Source: Nanobdellota archaeon (GTDB taxonomy: Archaea; Nanobdellota; Nanobdellia; Woesearchaeales; GW2011-AR15). Taken from it: a stretch of 8,614 bases of DNA. A program made the translations under genes and the position numbers. This document shows positions 1 to 6,923 of the stretch, in pieces. Positions within the stretch are counted from its first letter, which is position 1, and the number at the start of each line of letters is the position of its first letter. The DNA lies in NCBI GenBank assembly GCA_018815145.1, contig JAHIYL010000303.1, positions 1-8,614 of the forward strand. Direction: 5' to 3'. Below the pieces are notes generated by a model. That model ran no database searches, was not told the origin of the DNA, and saw only the letters and a list, made by a program, of their open reading frames with translations.

Positions 1-205
1 TATTCTGGTCTGTCTTCATATTGATTAGTGCATCCACAAAGCTCTGTGCTGATTCTGAATCAGCAAGTGAAGCTGATATGCTTTTTCTGTTTCTTGCCTG
101 ATCTGAAATCAGCATATATAGGCCAAACATGGTCAGGATAACAACTATCAAGACCACACCAAAAATCTCTGTCTGGGATTTTTTTGAATTTATTTTCAAT
201 ATCAT
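1..205 (-). CDS. Partial pilin-like membrane-anchored protein (class III signal sequence), 3' end off the left edge
   Basis: The first 68 codons of a gene that runs off the window. It starts at ATG 205-203, overlapping the TGA stop of the upstream gene (204-202) in an ATGA arrangement, which fixes the start and implies translational coupling. The N-terminus MILKINSKKSQTEIFGVV is followed by a hydrophobic helix to about residue 33 and then a polar, Ala/Ser-rich stretch that looks helical. Lys8-Lys9-Ser10-Gln11 followed by Glu13 and a hydrophobic segment resembles archaeal class III (prepilin peptidase) signal peptides, in which cleavage falls just before the helix. This family reading is established knowledge; cleavage here is inferred. 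It is the third consecutive gene of this architecture. The protein could also simply be an N-terminally anchored membrane protein. Its function is not known. Confidence 0.75.
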   Translation of the reverse strand, partial: MILKINSKKSQTEIFGVVLIVVILTMFGLYMLISDQARNRKSISASLADSESAQSFVDALINMKTDQN

Positions 206-735
206 CCATATACCTCAATTGATAAGACTCCAAAATAATCAATATCTTTTATTGAATCCCTGAGTGTAACAGGAATCCTATATATGCTCTTTGCTCTATA
301 ATCAGTAATCGGATTATTATAGATTATGATTCCGGCTTTCCCTTGCCAGGAACTGTTCTGATCCCAAGATTTGGTCTCAGGACTTGGATTGTACTTTGCA
401 AAGCTTATGACTGACTGGCCGAATATTTTCTTGTAGTAATTCACGTATTCCGGGTTTGCCTCAAGAATTTCTTTGAATGCAATTATCTTGTCGATATCGT
501 AGCAATCGGCCCTGACAACATTATTTTCAGAGCACTGAAGTTCATGAATAAAGCTGATCTCCTGAAATTTCTTCATTGATTCAAGTTCAATTGTTCCCAT
601 CATGGTCAAATCATGTTCACCTTTCTGATAGAGCATGAAAAACAATAATGCCACCACAATTATGATGACTATTATCAACAGGACCAATGTATTTTCCATA
701 AGGTTCAGCTGGCTTTTTTTGTTTGTTTTTTTCAT
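202..735 (-). CDS. Pilin-like membrane-anchored protein with class III-type signal sequence (177 aa)
   Basis: A complete 177-residue protein starting at ATG 735-733, only 2 nt after the stop of the preceding gene and sharing ATGA with the next. The N-terminus MKKTNKKSQLNLMENTL places Lys6-Lys7-Ser8-Gln9 with Glu14 directly before one long hydrophobic helix (about residues 16-36). This is the layout of archaeal type IV pilin-like proteins processed by a PibD/FlaK-type peptidase. The rest (about residues 37-177) is a polar domain with two cysteines (Cys68, Cys78) that could pair in an extracellular domain. I recognise no enzymatic motif. Tight packing with two similarly built proteins suggests they form a complex or filament, but this is inference. 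It terminates with TGA, so TGA is an ordinary stop in this genome. Confidence 0.85.
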   Translation of the reverse strand: MKKTNKKSQLNLMENTLVLLIIVIIIVVALLFFMLYQKGEHDLTMMGTIELESMKKFQEISFIHELQCSENNVVRADCYDIDKIIAFKEILEANPEYVNYYKKIFGQSVISFAKYNPSPETKSWDQNSSWQGKAGIIIYNNPITDYRAKSIYRIPVTLRDSIKDIDYFGVLSIEVYG

Positions 736-737
736 TT

Positions 738-1787
738 TCAGTAAATCTCAGGGCACCCAGCTTCAATGACAAGCTTGTTATTGTTCTTTATACTCTGGCT
801 GATAGAATCAACAGATGACAGGAGCGCAGAATCAATCTGCAAAACATTTTCTGTGGCTGTCTTCAGGTTATCAAGCTGCAGCAAAGTATCTTCATAGACT
901 GAAAGCTTATCCTGACAATACAATGATAGGCCAACAGTGACGAGCTGAAGCCTCCTTGCCAGTACCACAGACTGGATTGAAAGCCTATCCATAACCTTCT
1001 TCATATTGCAACTATATGACTGCGCAGATTCTGAGTAAAGAATGGCAATCAATGTCACGTCATTATTGTAGTAAGCAATTCCTGTCATTTTCTTGTCTGA
1101 AAATGCATCTTCATCATATCCATTCTTTTGGTAGAATTCAACTTTTTTTTCAGCAGGATAAACCTTCATGAAAGTGACATCCCTGTCCGGCAGTCTGGAG
1201 ACAGTCATATCGATTTTTTCAGGATCGTGCTCTGATACAAACCGGACTTTATAGTTATGATAATTTACAAAAAATTCACTGTCATCTTTCTTCTCGCTAT
1301 TGATATCGGTTGGAAGATTATTTGCGAGCATATCTACGCTGTCTCCTCCGCTGGTGACGAATACATATGCAACCCTGGGACTTGTAAGATAAAGAACATA
1401 GTTGGACTTAAAAGGAAATTCAATTGATTCTGCATAGGTAAGGACACTTTCTTTCAGGATATTCGGTGAAAACAGAGGCATGTGCTCAATTGACTTACCT
1501 TCAAGACCGGAATCCTTTACTGAAAAATAATTACAGAAATCCTCATCACTATCCACTTCAATTGAAAGACCATGCAAAGCAAAGGAATATTCATATTTTT
1601 CATTTTTCTTGACATTCGACAGTGTCTCTGCAATATAATTTGATGCTGTATAAGAAAATTTCCCGTCGATTGATCTTTTTATTGCGCTGTACACTGAAAA
1701 TGTTGTGATTATTATGACAGTACCTATAAGAATTACAAATATCCAGCTGAACTGGATAGCAACAGCCCCTTTTTTATGTTTTTTCAT
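738..1787 (-). CDS. Large membrane-anchored pilin-like protein (349 aa), function unknown
   Basis: A complete 349-residue protein with ATG at 1787-1785 and TGA at 740-738. The N-terminus MKKHKKGAVAIQFSWIF carries a Lys-Lys-Gly then a hydrophobic helix (about residues 12-32). This is a class III-like signal, although the usual Glu near +5 is replaced by Gln/Phe, so processing is less certain than for the two following genes. The remaining roughly 315 residues are predicted to be outside the membrane. They contain alternating strand-like stretches and, near the C-terminus, a helical region rich in Leu, Asn and Ser. Cysteines occur in an early NYFSV-flanked segment, in the SYSCN and LSLYC segments and in a final EAGCPEIY tail. 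I do not recognise a named family. It lies 40 bp after the glycosyltransferase gene with a possible promoter in between, so the three pilin-like genes may also be expressed separately from the glycan genes. Confidence 0.85.
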   Translation of the reverse strand: MKKHKKGAVAIQFSWIFVILIGTVIIITTFSVYSAIKRSIDGKFSYTASNYIAETLSNVKKNEKYEYSFALHGLSIEVDSDEDFCNYFSVKDSGLEGKSIEHMPLFSPNILKESVLTYAESIEFPFKSNYVLYLTSPRVAYVFVTSGGDSVDMLANNLPTDINSEKKDDSEFFVNYHNYKVRFVSEHDPEKIDMTVSRLPDRDVTFMKVYPAEKKVEFYQKNGYDEDAFSDKKMTGIAYYNNDVTLIAILYSESAQSYSCNMKKVMDRLSIQSVVLARRLQLVTVGLSLYCQDKLSVYEDTLLQLDNLKTATENVLQIDSALLSSVDSISQSIKNNNKLVIEAGCPEIY

Positions 1788-1810
1788 ACTCTACTATATC
1801 CGTTAAGAAG

Positions 1811-1830
1811 ATAAGAATATAAAAAATTTA
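1811..1830 (-). promoter_or_regulatory. Possible TATA promoter for the pilin-like genes, overlapping a T-rich terminator-like run
   Basis: On the minus strand the 40 bp between the GT2 stop and ATG 1787 begin with a run of six T followed by a TATA-like TTTTTATAT (about 1818-1826). This is centred roughly 35 nt before the start codon, at about the right distance for a transcript with a very short leader. The T run directly after the GT2 stop codon could equally act as an archaeal-type poly-U terminator. The sequence supports either or both; AT-rich DNA makes false hits common. Confidence 0.4.
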
Positions 1831-2553
1831 TTGTTTATCCTTCATGTCTGTTCTAAGCCTGAATAATCCTTTAATAGTGTCCCCTGCCATGAGTGGGAGG
1901 TTTTTTAGGTTCAGTCCTTTTTTTTTGTCCTGCCTGTCAAAGAATGCAACAGGCACGCTCTTGACAGAGTATCCTTTCTTGATTGCCCTGACAAGAATCT
2001 CAACAGAGATCGTATATCTCATGATCCTTGTCTTCCTAAGAATATCATCAAGTACATTTTTATGTATGATCTTATATCCTGAATTGAAATCATGCAGAGG
2101 TATCAGAAAAAAAGCAGATATCATGATCCTTTGGCATGAACTGATGAATTTCCTCGCGCAAGAATCCTTTCTCTTTGAACGAAAACCGCTTATTATATCA
2201 TAGTCATTTTCATGCTTCATCAGTTCCCAGAAATCCCCGGCAATATGCTTTCCGGACGAATCCGAATAAAACACAGTATCATTCCCGGCAATTGACAATG
2301 CTTTTTTAAGTGCTCCTGCATATTTCAGGTTTTTCTTTCCCTCAACAACCCTAATATCCAATTTTTTGGCAAGCTTTCTGACGATTTTTGGTGTGGAGTC
2401 CGTCGGGCAGTCAAGATACAGGATGAATTCAGACCCTTTAGGGAGGCAAAGATAGATTTCCTGATAATATTCCTCAACAACTCTTTTGATATGAGAGGCC
2501 TCATTATAGGCAATCATAACTATTGAGACTGGTTTTTTTGTGTATTTTTTCAT
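1828..2553 (-). CDS. Family 2 glycosyltransferase (DPM/DolP-glucosyltransferase-like), soluble or peripheral
   Basis: A 241-residue GT-A fold glycosyltransferase. The nucleotide-binding start PVSIVMIAYNEA is at residues 8-19, followed by the second strand YLDCPTDST (46-54). The metal/nucleotide site normally written D-x-D-G-x-H reads D98-S-S-G-K-H103, so the second acidic residue is Ser. Further family signatures are GFRSKRKD (123-130), HDFNSGYKII (154-163) and E185-x5-A-x3-GY with the following VPV-x-F-x-x-R (185-207). It lacks the C-terminal transmembrane pair or GtrA domain found in some relatives, so it probably works at the inner face of the membrane on a lipid-linked or protein acceptor. 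Its ATG (2553-2551) overlaps the TGA of the UDP-galactopyranose mutase gene (ATGA), suggesting coupled production. It may use UDP-Galf, but that comes from context only; the donor cannot be read from the sequence. Confidence 0.88.
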   Translation of the reverse strand: MKKYTKKPVSIVMIAYNEASHIKRVVEEYYQEIYLCLPKGSEFILYLDCPTDSTPKIVRKLAKKLDIRVVEGKKNLKYAGALKKALSIAGNDTVFYSDSSGKHIAGDFWELMKHENDYDIISGFRSKRKDSCARKFISSCQRIMISAFFLIPLHDFNSGYKIIHKNVLDDILRKTRIMRYTISVEILVRAIKKGYSVKSVPVAFFDRQDKKKGLNLKNLPLMAGDTIKGLFRLRTDMKDKQ

Positions 2554-3647
2554 CCTAGTTTTTCAAAAAGATCCAATGAAGACCTTATTGCCTTGTCCAT
2601 ATCCAGATATCTGCCTTCTGCCAGCCTTCCCGCAAAAAATATATTTTTGAGCTTATCGGCTTTTTTCCTGTACATACCAATTAGCTCCAGGTTCTCCCTT
2701 GTCTGCACAGGATATGCAACAAATCCTTTCTCCCATGAGGGATATTCTTTTGCTATGACTGATTCTGTGCTTTTAATGTTAAGGAATTTGTTGAATTCTG
2801 TTATCCTTGTATATGGATAGTGCAGACTCGGGTAATTTATCACACTATTTTTTTGGAACGGATTTTTTTGGGTATCAAATCTGAATTCAATGTTCCTGTA
2901 TAGTATTTCTCCCTCACTGAATCCAAAAAATGAATCTATCCTGCCTGTAAATATCAGGAAGTCATATGATACTACATCTCTGCAACCAAAAAAATCTGTT
3001 TCAAGATGTACATCACAGTCTTTCAGCATTTTTTCAATAATTTTTGAATAACCCTGCTCAGGTATCCCCTGATATTCATCATTGAAATATGCATCAATGT
3101 CATTTACTACAACAGGGACTCTGTCAAGGACACTCCTTTCCATTTTTTCAGGGTCAATATCCCACTGCTTTTTTGTGTAATTAAAAAAAATATTGGAATA
3201 AATGAAATCACCCAGTTTTCTGACATCCTTATTTTTGTCATGCATCAGTTCAAAGACTGATATCCTTTTGTTGAGTCCATATTTTTTTATGAGCAGATCC
3301 TTATAATTTTTATATTGCAAATCATCAAAGCATATTTTGATGGAGTTCAGGTTAAACGGGAGCGGTACAAGCTTCCCATTGATATCGGCAAGCACTTTAT
3401 GCCTGTAAGGATGCCAAGAGGTGAACTGAGAGATGTAATCCCATACTTCTTTGTCAGACGTGTGGAATATATGCGGACCATATTCCTGCACATACCCTAT
3501 CCTGTCAATTCTGTCATGGCAATTTCCACCAACATGGTTCCTTTGATCAATGACCAGGACCTTTTTTCCTTTTGATGCCAGTCTTTCAGCAATTGTTGCA
3601 CCTGAAAATCCTGCACCGACAACCAGATAATCATATTTTTTCAACAT
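2550..3647 (-). CDS. glf: UDP-galactopyranose mutase
   Basis: A complete 365-residue flavoenzyme converting UDP-galactopyranose to UDP-galactofuranose, the donor for Galf-containing surface glycans. The length matches prokaryotic family members. The FAD-binding Rossmann motif GAGFSG is at residues 11-16, followed by the acidic strand end LVID (31-34) and GGNCHD (40-45). Family signatures in order are GPHIFHT (57-63), LVPLPFNL (93-100), NYTKKQW (156-162), the RVPVVVNDIDAYFND segment (176-190), QGIPEQGYSKI (193-203), YPYTRITEF (278-286, with the substrate-phosphate-binding type Arg281) and the C-terminal FAD motif FAGRLAEGRYLDMDKAI (338-354). No key motif appears missing. ATG 3647 lies 6 nt after the stop of the upstream membrane protein, and the stop overlaps the GT2 start. 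It ends with TGA. The family assignment is secure; the role in a surface glycan follows from family knowledge and neighbours. Confidence 0.96.
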   Translation of the reverse strand: MLKKYDYLVVGAGFSGATIAERLASKGKKVLVIDQRNHVGGNCHDRIDRIGYVQEYGPHIFHTSDKEVWDYISQFTSWHPYRHKVLADINGKLVPLPFNLNSIKICFDDLQYKNYKDLLIKKYGLNKRISVFELMHDKNKDVRKLGDFIYSNIFFNYTKKQWDIDPEKMERSVLDRVPVVVNDIDAYFNDEYQGIPEQGYSKIIEKMLKDCDVHLETDFFGCRDVVSYDFLIFTGRIDSFFGFSEGEILYRNIEFRFDTQKNPFQKNSVINYPSLHYPYTRITEFNKFLNIKSTESVIAKEYPSWEKGFVAYPVQTRENLELIGMYRKKADKLKNIFFAGRLAEGRYLDMDKAIRSSLDLFEKLG

Positions 3648-3653
3648 AGATAT

Positions 3654-5156
3654 TCACTTGATCTCATAAAGATATATGGGTTCTTTTTCTTTATCATCAT
3701 GATGTTGTTTTGCCAGATACTTAAAAAAAAATGAATCAGTTCTTCCTAAATACTGCTCTTTCAGTCCTTGCTCCATTGCCTGGATTGAATCAGGATGTAT
3801 GTCATTTTTTGGAGTTGAAAGTGAACGCTGCATTTCCATGATAGGAGTAAATGCGCCAATAACAAGCAAGGCTATCAATGCGGCCTTTTCCAGTGATCTG
3901 TTTTTTTTTGAGTCCATGAACATGATGACAGATATGCAGATGAAGAACAATGCAGGGATGGATGCCCTCATCACGAGGTCATTAGCAGCTCCAAATTTTA
4001 AGAACAGTATGCAGAACAAGAAAATTGCAGATACTGTCAGCCAGGATCTGTAAACCTTATTTGTCCGGCAGATTTTTCTCATGAAAAAAATATAAGCTCC
4101 TGCTTCAAGCATGAAAAAAAGTGGCAGCAACAATAGTGTCTTTCCAAGCCCAAGACTCTCCCAGATGAATGACAGCTGAGAAGAACCATTGGATGAAAGA
4201 AAAAATAGCCCAACAACAGACAGCAGAGTTCCTGCTCCAACAATATTCTGGAAAGTCCTGGTTTTTTTTATCTTGTTATTGAAAAGTGCAAGAAGTACAA
4301 ATGGCAGAAGTCCGATTGAGATAAATACTGACCATAGCGGGCTTAGAGCCCATAAAAAAACAAAATTTCTGCTGTTTTTGCATATCATCGATTCAAAGAT
4401 TATCATGGCAGAGATAAGCCATCCTCCCAATGCATGCTGTGGAACCCAAAAGAGGAGTGTTGCATTTGAGGAGAATTGCCAAATAAACCTGCCAACCCAC
4501 CATTCCAAATGATCTGTGATGACGAAAGTGTGATTTTGGAAAATATTGCCGATAATATCCAATCCGCTGAAGAACAGGAAAATCAAAACAGCCCATATTG
4601 CCCGTTTTCCTGTGATGACAGATATCCAAGCTACAATGAACCATAGTCCTAACAATGTCCAAAAAAAAATGAATATTTCTGCTATTCTGAAACCAATTAA
4701 TTTGCCGACGACTGATGCTGGCAGATAATATGCAATATAGTAGACCAACGGGACAGCTTTTCCATTGTCTTCATAATAGACAGGAAAGTCTCTGTTGATC
4801 ATATCGCTCAGCATAGCGTTATGCTTGATGTAGTCAAAGTTTTGGTACATGAAATTTCCTGCACCGGACAGTATCACAAACAGTATGAGAATAAGAAGTA
4901 TTCCAGATTCCTTAAGAAAAGACACCCTGACAATTCTTTTATTTGGAGGCACAAGTTCTGTCCTTAAAAAAAGATAAAGAGAATACCACAGGATCAATAT
5001 AAGGATGATGCTGTATATGGGTCTGAGATATGATACCAGAAAAATTATGATCGGAATTGAAAGATACGATGCAGAGACAAGCCGCAAATAAAAAATCAGG
5101 CTTTTCGCCCGGATGTCAATACCGACACTGAAAAATTTGGATATTCCCTTATACAT
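3654..5156 (-). CDS. Polytopic membrane protein, possible GT-C-type glycosyltransferase (500 aa)
   Basis: An integral membrane protein with about 10-12 hydrophobic helices and a short polar C-terminal tail. I chose ATG 5156 (MYKGISKFF); a TTG two codons upstream is also in frame. The ATG puts the start 31 nt from a strong TATA box. After about three N-terminal helices there is a non-membrane segment with QNFDYIKHNAMLSDM and RDFPVYYE, then YYIAYYLP, and later DHLEWWVGRF and WVPQHALGGW. Acidic, His and aromatic residues in loops between helices, and a family-like aromatic pattern, recall GT-C transferases that use lipid-linked sugars. However, I do not see the standard Asp-Glu or Asp-Asp motif in the first loop and cannot name the family. 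It heads the run of genes with glf and the GT2, spaced by 6 nt from glf, which fits a role in building or exporting the same glycan. It could instead be a flippase-like or polymerase protein. Confidence 0.85.
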   Translation of the reverse strand: MYKGISKFFSVGIDIRAKSLIFYLRLVSASYLSIPIIIFLVSYLRPIYSIILILILWYSLYLFLRTELVPPNKRIVRVSFLKESGILLILILFVILSGAGNFMYQNFDYIKHNAMLSDMINRDFPVYYEDNGKAVPLVYYIAYYLPASVVGKLIGFRIAEIFIFFWTLLGLWFIVAWISVITGKRAIWAVLIFLFFSGLDIIGNIFQNHTFVITDHLEWWVGRFIWQFSSNATLLFWVPQHALGGWLISAMIIFESMICKNSRNFVFLWALSPLWSVFISIGLLPFVLLALFNNKIKKTRTFQNIVGAGTLLSVVGLFFLSSNGSSQLSFIWESLGLGKTLLLLPLFFMLEAGAYIFFMRKICRTNKVYRSWLTVSAIFLFCILFLKFGAANDLVMRASIPALFFICISVIMFMDSKKNRSLEKAALIALLVIGAFTPIMEMQRSLSTPKNDIHPDSIQAMEQGLKEQYLGRTDSFFFKYLAKQHHDDKEKEPIYLYEIK

Positions 5157-5182
5157 CTGCAATCAATGATTGAATTTTTTAA

Positions 5183-5196
5183 TTATATATACTTTT
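5183..5196 (-). promoter_or_regulatory. Archaeal TATA box (with purine-rich BRE) for the minus-strand glycan genes
   Basis: Reading the minus strand, a purine-rich AAAAAAG is followed by TATATATAATT, with TATATATA at 5191-5184. Its centre is about 31 nt upstream of ATG 5156, the spacing that gives a nearly leaderless transcript in archaea. No Shine-Dalgarno is visible before the ATG, in keeping with this. It is the most TATA-like element in the 95-bp divergent spacer. Confidence 0.65.
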
Positions 5197-5208
5197 TTAT
5201 TTTGGTGC

Positions 5209-5224
5209 AAGAAAATATTTAAAA
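5209..5224 (+). promoter_or_regulatory. Archaeal TATA/BRE-like promoter for the Agl23-like gene
   Basis: AAGAAAA followed by TATTTAAAA (5216-5224) resembles a BRE plus TATA element. It is centred about 32 nt before ATG 5252, again consistent with a short or absent leader. It lies back to back with the minus-strand TATA box, about 30 bp away, so the two divergent units may influence each other. Confidence 0.55.
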
Positions 5225-5251
5225 AGGATATGACTCTTTTCATGTTATAGA

Positions 5252-6694
5252 ATGATTTCAAGAATTAAAGGCATGCCTGACAGGATTTTTAAAGTAATTT
5301 TTTTGATGATAATACTCTTTTCAATACTTGTCAGATTCTACAGCCTTGACAACATCCCTCTTCATCATGATGAGGCAGTGTATTATTCCCACTATGCAAA
5401 ACCCATTATGCAGACTGGCAGCGCAAGGTATCTTGGTACTGAATATCATGGCCTATTCATCCATTACATTGTTGCTTTATCAATGATGATCTTTGGAAAA
5501 AGTGTCTGGGCAATGCACTTTCCGGCAGCATTATTCGGAGTCTTGACCATCTGCCTGTTAATTTTTTTAAAAGAACATATCGGAAAGATTGGTGTATTGG
5601 TCTCAGCTGCTTTTTTGGCTGTATCCCCTACCTTTGTATTCTATTCAAGAAGATATCAGCCGCATTCGTTCTATATCTTTTTCTTATTATTGTTCCTTAT
5701 CCAGATGTTAAGGTTTGTCAAGGAATTTAAGGTTAAAGATCTATATCTTTTATCAGTTTTGCTTGCAGTCCTGATAAATATATATGAGACAATAGTTGTA
5801 GAATTATTCATTGCAGGATTATTCTGCTATGTATATTTATTTTTGAAAAAAGAAGAGACTAAAACCATTGTACAAAAAATAAGAAGAATTAAGTTTATGA
5901 ATGTTTTGCTTGCAATAGGAATATTTGTTCTGGTGTTCAGTATTATACACACCTGCCTCTTCTTTAGAATAACTAATTTTGGCCCTCTTTTCAATGCTTT
6001 TACAGATATTTCGCAAAAGACAGTCTCAACAGGACACAACAAGCCATTTTTTTATTTTATTTTGTTGGCTATGAAAATAGAGATTGGAGCCTTAATTGCA
6101 GGTACACTTGGATTTCTCTTTTTCAGGAAAAAGGATTTTTCAGTCTTTGTAATATTTTTCACAATAATGAATACATTGATATTCAGCCTCATAAGCTACA
6201 AGACAAACTGGATGCTGACATTGGTATTGTTTCCCTGGATTATTTTGGCTGGTATTGCAGCTGATTTTATCTTTAGCAAATATCATAAAGCAAGATTTTT
6301 TTTTGTTATGTTTATTACATTGTTGATCGGGATAAATCTCTTTTTCAGCATCCAGCAGAATCACGTATATGCCAATGATTTTGATAAGAACAAAATAGGT
6401 TATGTTGAGACAAGTATTGATGTAGACAGGCTTATGGAGGACCTTGCAGAGATGGGAGCAGATAAAGAGACAAGGATACTTGTGACACTCTCAGATTCAT
6501 GGCCGCTTCCATATTACCTTGAAAAATATGCAGATGAGTATATCAAGGTTGACAAACTGGATTTTGATGAGTATCCTGACTATGATATTTATATTGCTGA
6601 AGAAAATCAGATTGACAGACTGCCTCAGGGATTTGACAAGCAAAGATATGAATTGAGAGAAAACTATTATTTAGTGCTATTGAAAAGAAAATAA
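5252..6694 (+). CDS. Agl23/TIGR03663-like membrane protein (PMT/ArnT-related GT-C)
   Basis: A 480-residue polytopic membrane protein. Helix 1 (about residues 12-30) is followed by the luminal-loop motif PLHHDEA (36-42), with the Asp40-Glu41 pair typical of PMT_2/ArnT-like GT-C transferases. Next come ARYLGTEYHG (58-67) and IHYIVAL, then MHFPAALFGVL (88-98), about nine further hydrophobic segments, and SYKTNWML (315-322). A short soluble C-terminal domain (about residues 375-480) includes SDSWPLPYYL (414-423). The HHDEA, Y-x-G-x-x-YHG and late K-T-x-W / WPLP-Y-Y-L features match what I recall of the archaeal 'flippase activity-associated protein Agl23' (TIGR03663) family. That family is linked to N-glycan and surface glycan pathways, usually without proven biochemistry. 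It probably handles a dolichyl-phosphate-linked sugar. It is transcribed divergently from the glf/GT2 genes and ends with TAA only 10 nt from the convergent Cys-rich gene. Confidence 0.87.
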   Translation: MISRIKGMPDRIFKVIFLMIILFSILVRFYSLDNIPLHHDEAVYYSHYAKPIMQTGSARYLGTEYHGLFIHYIVALSMMIFGKSVWAMHFPAALFGVLTICLLIFLKEHIGKIGVLVSAAFLAVSPTFVFYSRRYQPHSFYIFFLLLFLIQMLRFVKEFKVKDLYLLSVLLAVLINIYETIVVELFIAGLFCYVYLFLKKEETKTIVQKIRRIKFMNVLLAIGIFVLVFSIIHTCLFFRITNFGPLFNAFTDISQKTVSTGHNKPFFYFILLAMKIEIGALIAGTLGFLFFRKKDFSVFVIFFTIMNTLIFSLISYKTNWMLTLVLFPWIILAGIAADFIFSKYHKARFFFVMFITLLIGINLFFSIQQNHVYANDFDKNKIGYVETSIDVDRLMEDLAEMGADKETRILVTLSDSWPLPYYLEKYADEYIKVDKLDFDEYPDYDIYIAEENQIDRLPQGFDKQRYELRENYYLVLLKRK

Positions 6695-6704
6695 AAAAAA
6701 TGCT
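6688..6704 (-). terminator. T-rich archaeal-type terminator after the extended Cys-rich frame
   Basis: On the minus strand, TAG (6707-6705) is followed by AGCATTTTTTTTATTTTC, an eight-T run plus four more T. Archaeal RNA polymerase commonly terminates at such oligo-T tracts without a hairpin. Its position just after the distal TAG, rather than after the TGA at 6924, supports 6705 as the natural gene end. It overlaps the last codons and stop of the convergent Agl23-like gene. Confidence 0.5.
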
Positions 6705-6923
6705 CTAACAGGCTATGCAGCAGTCATTCGGACATCCGTCCTTATCAGGATTTTCACATAATCCAAGACCAGCGCAATCAATCCCGCATCTTCCGCCGTC
6801 TAATTCGCACCTGACCGCATCACATTCAACGCAGCATTCTTCAGGACAGCCCTGACTTCCACCGCTATAGGCTATGCAATTACCATCGCAAGTAGCTCTG
6901 CAGATTCCAATACCATTTTTTTC
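6705..6923 (-). pseudogene. C-terminal part of the Cys-rich protein, beyond an in-frame TGA
   Basis: The frame of the large Cys-rich gene continues unchanged after the TGA at 6926-6924 for 72 sense codons to TAG at 6707-6705. The translation begins EKNGIGICRATCDGNC and carries 15 cysteines in 72 residues, arranged as two modules ending in GCPEECCVEC and GCPNDCCIAC. These are clear relatives of the CC-x-C modules upstream. No ATG, GTG or TTG occurs in frame before or within the first module, so it cannot easily be a separate gene. No frameshift is needed: removing the one stop would join both parts. It is either the severed tail of a broken gene, a sequencing or assembly error, or a read-through extension; the sequence does not tell which. 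An independent gene starting from a rare codon is unlikely. Confidence 0.7.

Noticed and set aside
60..242. A 60-codon minus-strand open frame starting at 242.
   Set aside because: It covers the start of the real pilin-like gene (ATG 205) in another frame and the end of the preceding gene. Its translation lacks the signal-plus-helix pattern that the correct frame shows clearly.
1844..4728. Several plus- and minus-strand open frames of 60-120 codons within the GT2, glf and membrane-protein genes.
   Set aside because: All lie inside well-supported genes in other frames and show no motifs of their own.
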